From an uncultured Lachnospiraceae bacterium (lineage in GTDB: Bacteria; Bacillota; Clostridia; Lachnospirales; Lachnospiraceae), in contig CANQUA010000018.1 in the NCBI GenBank assembly GCA_947626915.1, positions 1 to 46,263 on the forward strand: a stretch of DNA of 46,263 bases, read 5' to 3'. The notes under the pieces were generated by a model. It was not told the DNA's origin and searched no databases. It was given only the letters and a program-made list of their open reading frames with translations. A program made the translations under genes and the position numbers. Of this stretch, positions 42,862 to 46,263 are shown in pieces (the stretch's first letter is position 1; every line of letters begins with the position of its first letter).

Positions 42862-44055
42862 ATGAAATATGATGATCCTATTATTGAACAGGATAACGAA
42901 GTCCATACCATGATCATGGATATGATCAGGCCGGGCAGTAAGGTATTGGAATTCGGGGCTGCCGCGGGGCGGATGACTAGACTTTTGCGGGATAATTTAC
43001 ACTGCAGAGTTACAATCGTGGAGATAGAAGAAACTGCGTACAGAAAGGCAATGGAATATGCGGAGGACGGACTGTGCGGTGATATCGAGGATCTGGTATG
43101 GCTGGAACAGTGGCGGGACAGACGGTTTGATTATATCCTGTTTGTGGATGTGCTGGAGCATTTAAGACAGCCGCAGAAAATCCTCAAGGCAGTATCGGAA
43201 ATCCTGAAGGAGGACGGCAGCGTTCTCCTGTCGGTCCCTAATGTAGGCCATAATGACCTTGTGGTCAAGCTGTTTGATAAAAGGTTTGATTATACGGACA
43301 TCGGATTGCTGGACAGTACACATCTGCATTTCTGGGCAGAGAAGAACCTTGAAGACATATGCGAAAATACAGATTTGGCTGTAACAGATATCATGTATAA
43401 AACGATTCCCACCGGCGGCAGCGAGCAGTACGCAGGGACGGATATCCATATGGATGGAAACTTGAGGAAGGCTCTGCTCGAAAGAACAAACGGGGAGGTA
43501 TACCAGTTTGTAGTATGTTTGAAAAAGAAAGCTGAAAATAATAAGGTCCTGAATAAAGCCCCGGAACGGTATCCTGACCTGTGGGTTAAAATGTATTATG
43601 ATCTCGGAGAAGGATTCAATGAGGAGAATACCAAATTCCTGCCTGCGAAAAGAATTGCCTGCGGAAGGTATAGGGCTGAGATTTCTGAAGTTAAGAAAGA
43701 CGGATTGACAGCGATTCGTCTTGACTTTATTGAAAATGCGTTTTGTCTTGTTTGGAAGAGTGAAGTGGTATGTGGGTACGACCAATTGGCATCCGTTTGG
43801 CATGGAAGGATCTGCGACGACGTTGGAGTGCTTTTGGGGACGCCTGACCCGTATGTTGTGTGGAAGCTGCCAAAAGAATTAGAGGATGGATTGCCAATAC
43901 AGGGGTGTGTTGAGTTCTGCATACGGGATGAAGTCATAGAGAAATGGATGGAACGTGTGATCTTTAACAGGCAAAAATTAATTCAGAAACAGGAGAATCT
44001 TATAAATAAAATGGAAAGAGATAGAAGAGGGCGGAATTGGAAGAGGAGAAAATAA
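42862..44055 (+). CDS. Class I SAM-dependent methyltransferase with C-terminal extension
   Basis: The 397-residue protein has an N-terminal Rossmann methyltransferase domain: motif I SKVLEFGAAAGRMTRLL, CRVTIVEIEE, FDYILFVDVLEHLRQP and GSVLLSVPNVGH. About 170 residues follow with strands such as GRYRAEISEVKKDGLTAIRL and no family I recognise, possibly a glycan-binding part. It probably methylates the polysaccharide, perhaps the chain terminus recognised by Wzt. A GGGGGG site lies upstream, and the next gene starts 1 bp after the stop. Confidence 0.85.
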   Translation: MKYDDPIIEQDNEVHTMIMDMIRPGSKVLEFGAAAGRMTRLLRDNLHCRVTIVEIEETAYRKAMEYAEDGLCGDIEDLVWLEQWRDRRFDYILFVDVLEHLRQPQKILKAVSEILKEDGSVLLSVPNVGHNDLVVKLFDKRFDYTDIGLLDSTHLHFWAEKNLEDICENTDLAVTDIMYKTIPTGGSEQYAGTDIHMDGNLRKALLERTNGEVYQFVVCLKKKAENNKVLNKAPERYPDLWVKMYYDLGEGFNEENTKFLPAKRIACGRYRAEISEVKKDGLTAIRLDFIENAFCLVWKSEVVCGYDQLASVWHGRICDDVGVLLGTPDPYVVWKLPKELEDGLPIQGCVEFCIRDEVIEKWMERVIFNRQKLIQKQENLINKMERDRRGRNWKRRK

Positions 44056-44056
44056 T

Positions 44057-45328
44057 ATGGCATTTGATCATGTGACGATGGAAATATCGGGATTTTGCAA
44101 TGCGCTATGTAAATGGTGCAAAACTGGCCGAAGAAATCGGACGCGTACGCCGGAAAAGAGCTTCCTGTCATATGACGAGGCGAAAAAAGGCATTAGTTTT
44201 TTAACTGAACATGGAATCATTAACAGACATAGTCTGTTTGATCTGTTCAGTTGGGGAGAACCTTTCTTAAATCCCCAGATCAACGACATAATAGGTCTGC
44301 TGTGTGAAAATGAAATGCGGATAGGGCTGTCAACAAATGCTTCAAAATATGTCGCAATCCCGCCAGAGTATTTACCGCAGATAGAATACCTTATTATTTC
44401 CATTTCCGGTTTTTCTCAGGAGACATATGGAAGAATACATGGTTTGAATTTTGATACTATTATTAAAAACATAGGAAAATATGCGGAATATTTTAGAAAT
44501 CATGGACGTTCGGCAAAGGTTATTATGAATTATCATGTATATCAGTACAATATCCATGAGATCAAAGCGGCGAGTCGGTTCTGTACTGAGCAGCAAATCA
44601 TTTTCTCTCCGCATATTGCATATTTGGCGGATGAGGAACTGTTTCTGCCATATTTGACACATACCATGGAACGGTCCCTGCTGGAGGAAGCATCAGAAGA
44701 GATTCTTTTTGGGATGATCCGGAATCTGGAGGATACGCTTCCTGATGAGATTGTTTGTCCGCAGTGGGACAATCTTGTGTTGGATGAGAAACTGAATGTC
44801 CTTCCCTGTTGCCTGTTTACGTCTGCAAAAAATATGGGAAGTATTTTCTATTTTGAAACACCGGAAGAAATTCGCCGGTTGCTAAAAGAAAACGAATACT
44901 GTAAAAAGTGTATGAGATCCAAGCAGGCGCAGATCGTGACATCACCGATGGAGTTCCCTTATGGTTATACGAATGAAGCAGTCATTATCCCTAAAGTTTA
45001 TCTTGGGGGGGTAGATGGAACATTCAGCGAAGAAAAAACAATGCAGTGTAGTCCGATCCAAAATGGAGACATGTTTCGACTCAGACTGTCCATCGGATTG
45101 GATAATAGAATTATCCGTTTTGATCCGTTAGAAAACAAACGCTGCATCATAGAATCTATCCGCTTTTATGCGGGAGGTGAGGACCTTCCAATCATAAGTA
45201 CAAACGGCACTGCCAAGGAAGGAATGTACTGGTTTGATAATCCGGATCCGCAACTTGTTATTAATGTGGACAGGCATGATGGCTGTTCGGATGAAATAAT
45301 CATAGAAGGGAAATGTATCTGGTATTAA
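44057..45328 (+). CDS. Radical SAM protein with SPASM-like cysteines in a glycan locus
   Basis: The 423-residue protein opens with the Fe-S/SAM motif GFCNALCKWCK (Cys14, Cys18, Cys21; CX3CX2C) and LFSWGEPFLNP, a radical SAM GGEP-like block. A second cysteine group near 236-290 (CPQWDN, PCCLF, YCKKC) looks like a SPASM-type auxiliary cluster site. The last 110 residues form a beta-rich domain (IRFDPLENKRC; IESIRFYAGG) of the kind attached to glycan enzymes. The reaction is unknown; radical chemistry on a sugar or on a peptide linked to the glycan is possible. The gene is AT-rich and tightly coupled to the methyltransferase gene. Confidence 0.85.
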   Translation: MAFDHVTMEISGFCNALCKWCKTGRRNRTRTPEKSFLSYDEAKKGISFLTEHGIINRHSLFDLFSWGEPFLNPQINDIIGLLCENEMRIGLSTNASKYVAIPPEYLPQIEYLIISISGFSQETYGRIHGLNFDTIIKNIGKYAEYFRNHGRSAKVIMNYHVYQYNIHEIKAASRFCTEQQIIFSPHIAYLADEELFLPYLTHTMERSLLEEASEEILFGMIRNLEDTLPDEIVCPQWDNLVLDEKLNVLPCCLFTSAKNMGSIFYFETPEEIRRLLKENEYCKKCMRSKQAQIVTSPMEFPYGYTNEAVIIPKVYLGGVDGTFSEEKTMQCSPIQNGDMFRLRLSIGLDNRIIRFDPLENKRCIIESIRFYAGGEDLPIISTNGTAKEGMYWFDNPDPQLVINVDRHDGCSDEIIIEGKCIWY

Positions 45329-45349
45329 CAAAAGATACGGAAGAAAGAC

Positions 45350-46263
45350 ATGAGAGACAGAAAAATAGATATCATCATTCCAATTTACAATGCATATGAC
45401 GACCTTACACTGTGTTTGGAGAGTCTATATGCCAATACCGATTTAAACAGAAATCGACTGATCCTGATCAATGACAACAGCCCGGATGAACGGATCCGGG
45501 AGTTCCTGGACAGTCAGGCAGGGGAGAATGTCATTGTCATCCACAACGATGTGAATAAGGGCTTTTCCAACAATATCAATATCGGAATGGCACAGTCCGA
45601 GGAGAATGATGTGATTCTCTTGAATTCTGATACGGTTGTGACTGCTGGATGGGTAGAGAAGATGGAAAACTGTGCGTATCTTGACAGTTCAACCGGCACG
45701 GTCACGCCCTTATCCAACAATGCGAGCCTGTGCTCTGTTCCAAAACCGTATGAAGAGAATATGCTGGCGGAAGGTCAGACAGTGGCAGAGGTAGGTGAGA
45801 TCATTGAAAGATGCAGCCTTAAAAAATATCCGCGGATACCGGTCGCAAATGGTTTCTGTATGTATGTAAAACGGGAGGTCATTGACCGGATAGGGAACTT
45901 TGACGCAGAGACATTCGGCCGCGGATATGGTGAGGAAAATGATTTCTGTAACCGGGCAGAACAGGCAGGATATCATCATGTAATGTGTGACGATACCTAT
46001 ATCTACCATAGTGGAACAAAATCTTTTGTATCAAAAGAAAAAGAGAAATATATCAGAGAGCATGACAGGATCCTGCGCGAACGGTATCCGGAACAGATGC
46101 ATGACAACGATGTTTTCTTTCGGGATAATCCGAACCGTTTTGTAGCAGAAAATGCCGCGATTTATCTGGATCTGGCTAACGGCAGAAAGAATCTGCTCCT
46201 GCTTGCAATGTCTGATTTCCGTAAGGATGCGTCGGACCATATCGGCGGGACACAGCTCCATGT
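45350..46263 (+). CDS. Glycosyltransferase, GT2 domain first, cut by the window end
   Basis: From ATG 45350 (GGAAGAAAG upstream) the frame stays open to the window end, about 304 codons. It begins RKIDIIIPIYNAYDDLTLCL, then LILINDNSPDERI, ILLNSDTVVTAGW, NGFCMYVKREVIDRIGNFD and GRGYGEENDFCNRAEQAGY, a complete GT2 domain. The last visible residues (LLLLAMSDFRKDASDHIGGT, then QLHV) look like the first strand and GGT loop of a GT4 domain, so the full protein is probably a GT2-GT4 fusion that adds two sugars. Confidence 0.85.
   Translation, partial: MRDRKIDIIIPIYNAYDDLTLCLESLYANTDLNRNRLILINDNSPDERIREFLDSQAGENVIVIHNDVNKGFSNNINIGMAQSEENDVILLNSDTVVTAGWVEKMENCAYLDSSTGTVTPLSNNASLCSVPKPYEENMLAEGQTVAEVGEIIERCSLKKYPRIPVANGFCMYVKREVIDRIGNFDAETFGRGYGEENDFCNRAEQAGYHHVMCDDTYIYHSGTKSFVSKEKEKYIREHDRILRERYPEQMHDNDVFFRDNPNRFVAENAAIYLDLANGRKNLLLLAMSDFRKDASDHIGGTQLH

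Noticed and set aside
1-46263. rRNA, tRNA, prophage or conventional insertion-sequence genes
   Set aside because: I found no cloverleaf, rRNA stretch, integrase, DDE transposase or phage structural gene; the nuclease families present are not proof of a transposon.

Overview
The window looks like a chromosome segment of a GC-moderate Clostridia member, most probably a Lachnospiraceae gut bacterium. The reasons are strong Gram-positive Shine-Dalgarno sites, sigma-A type promoters (TTGACA-17-TATAAT style), a SpoVB-like flippase, a short clostridial malic enzyme, a NifS-NifU-MnmA set, and several PD-(D/E)XK 'transposase-like' families typical of that group. Genus assignment is inference; no rRNA or tRNA gene was found.

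Layout. 1-1.2 kb: the tail of an unknown gene, then yebC. 1.3-6.1 kb: an Rpn-type nuclease gene, then three neighbouring genes (an XRE regulator, a cell-wall-binding membrane protein, a leucine-rich-repeat lipoprotein) that are each broken by small indels, mostly in homopolymers. 6.2-8.8 kb: a PIN-like gene and an AAA/PD-(D/E)XK gene; the latter is bracketed by a 167-bp direct repeat carrying a gene end and its terminator. 8.9-15.8 kb: an oligopeptide ABC transporter operon (oppA-B-C-D-F) with a leader attenuator candidate and a long intergenic stem-loop, followed by a convergent LacI-type regulator with an operator on its own promoter. 17.1-20.6 kb: another PD-(D/E)XK gene with an in-frame 12-bp repeat, a poor region with a small YD-like fragment, and spoVB. 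20.6-24.8 kb: a tandemly duplicated small membrane protein gene, then nifS, nifU and mnmA, which together deliver cysteine sulfur to Fe-S clusters and tRNA. 24.8-28.6 kb: a degenerate ~41-bp tandem repeat array, a lipoprotein amidase, a histidine phosphatase and malic enzyme. 28.7-33 kb: a hybrid histidine kinase with two receivers, followed by a solute-binding lipoprotein.

33.0-46.3 kb is a surface-polysaccharide locus: two NusG-like specialised elongation factors, glycosyltransferases, a Wzm/Wzt-type ABC exporter, a methyltransferase, a radical SAM protein, and a glycosyltransferase cut by the window end. Composition is mosaic, with AT-rich interior genes, as expected for an exchanged serotype locus.

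The most interesting signal is upstream of this locus. Two copies of a 27-bp palindromic motif, in inverted orientation relative to each other (24/27 matches), bracket about 318 bp holding a near-consensus promoter that points AWAY from the locus. This is the expected anatomy of a phase-variable invertible promoter caught in the OFF orientation. It would control a NusG-like antiterminator and hence the whole glycan operon. No recombinase is encoded in the window, so the switch would need an invertase elsewhere. This is inference from sequence and not a demonstrated inversion.
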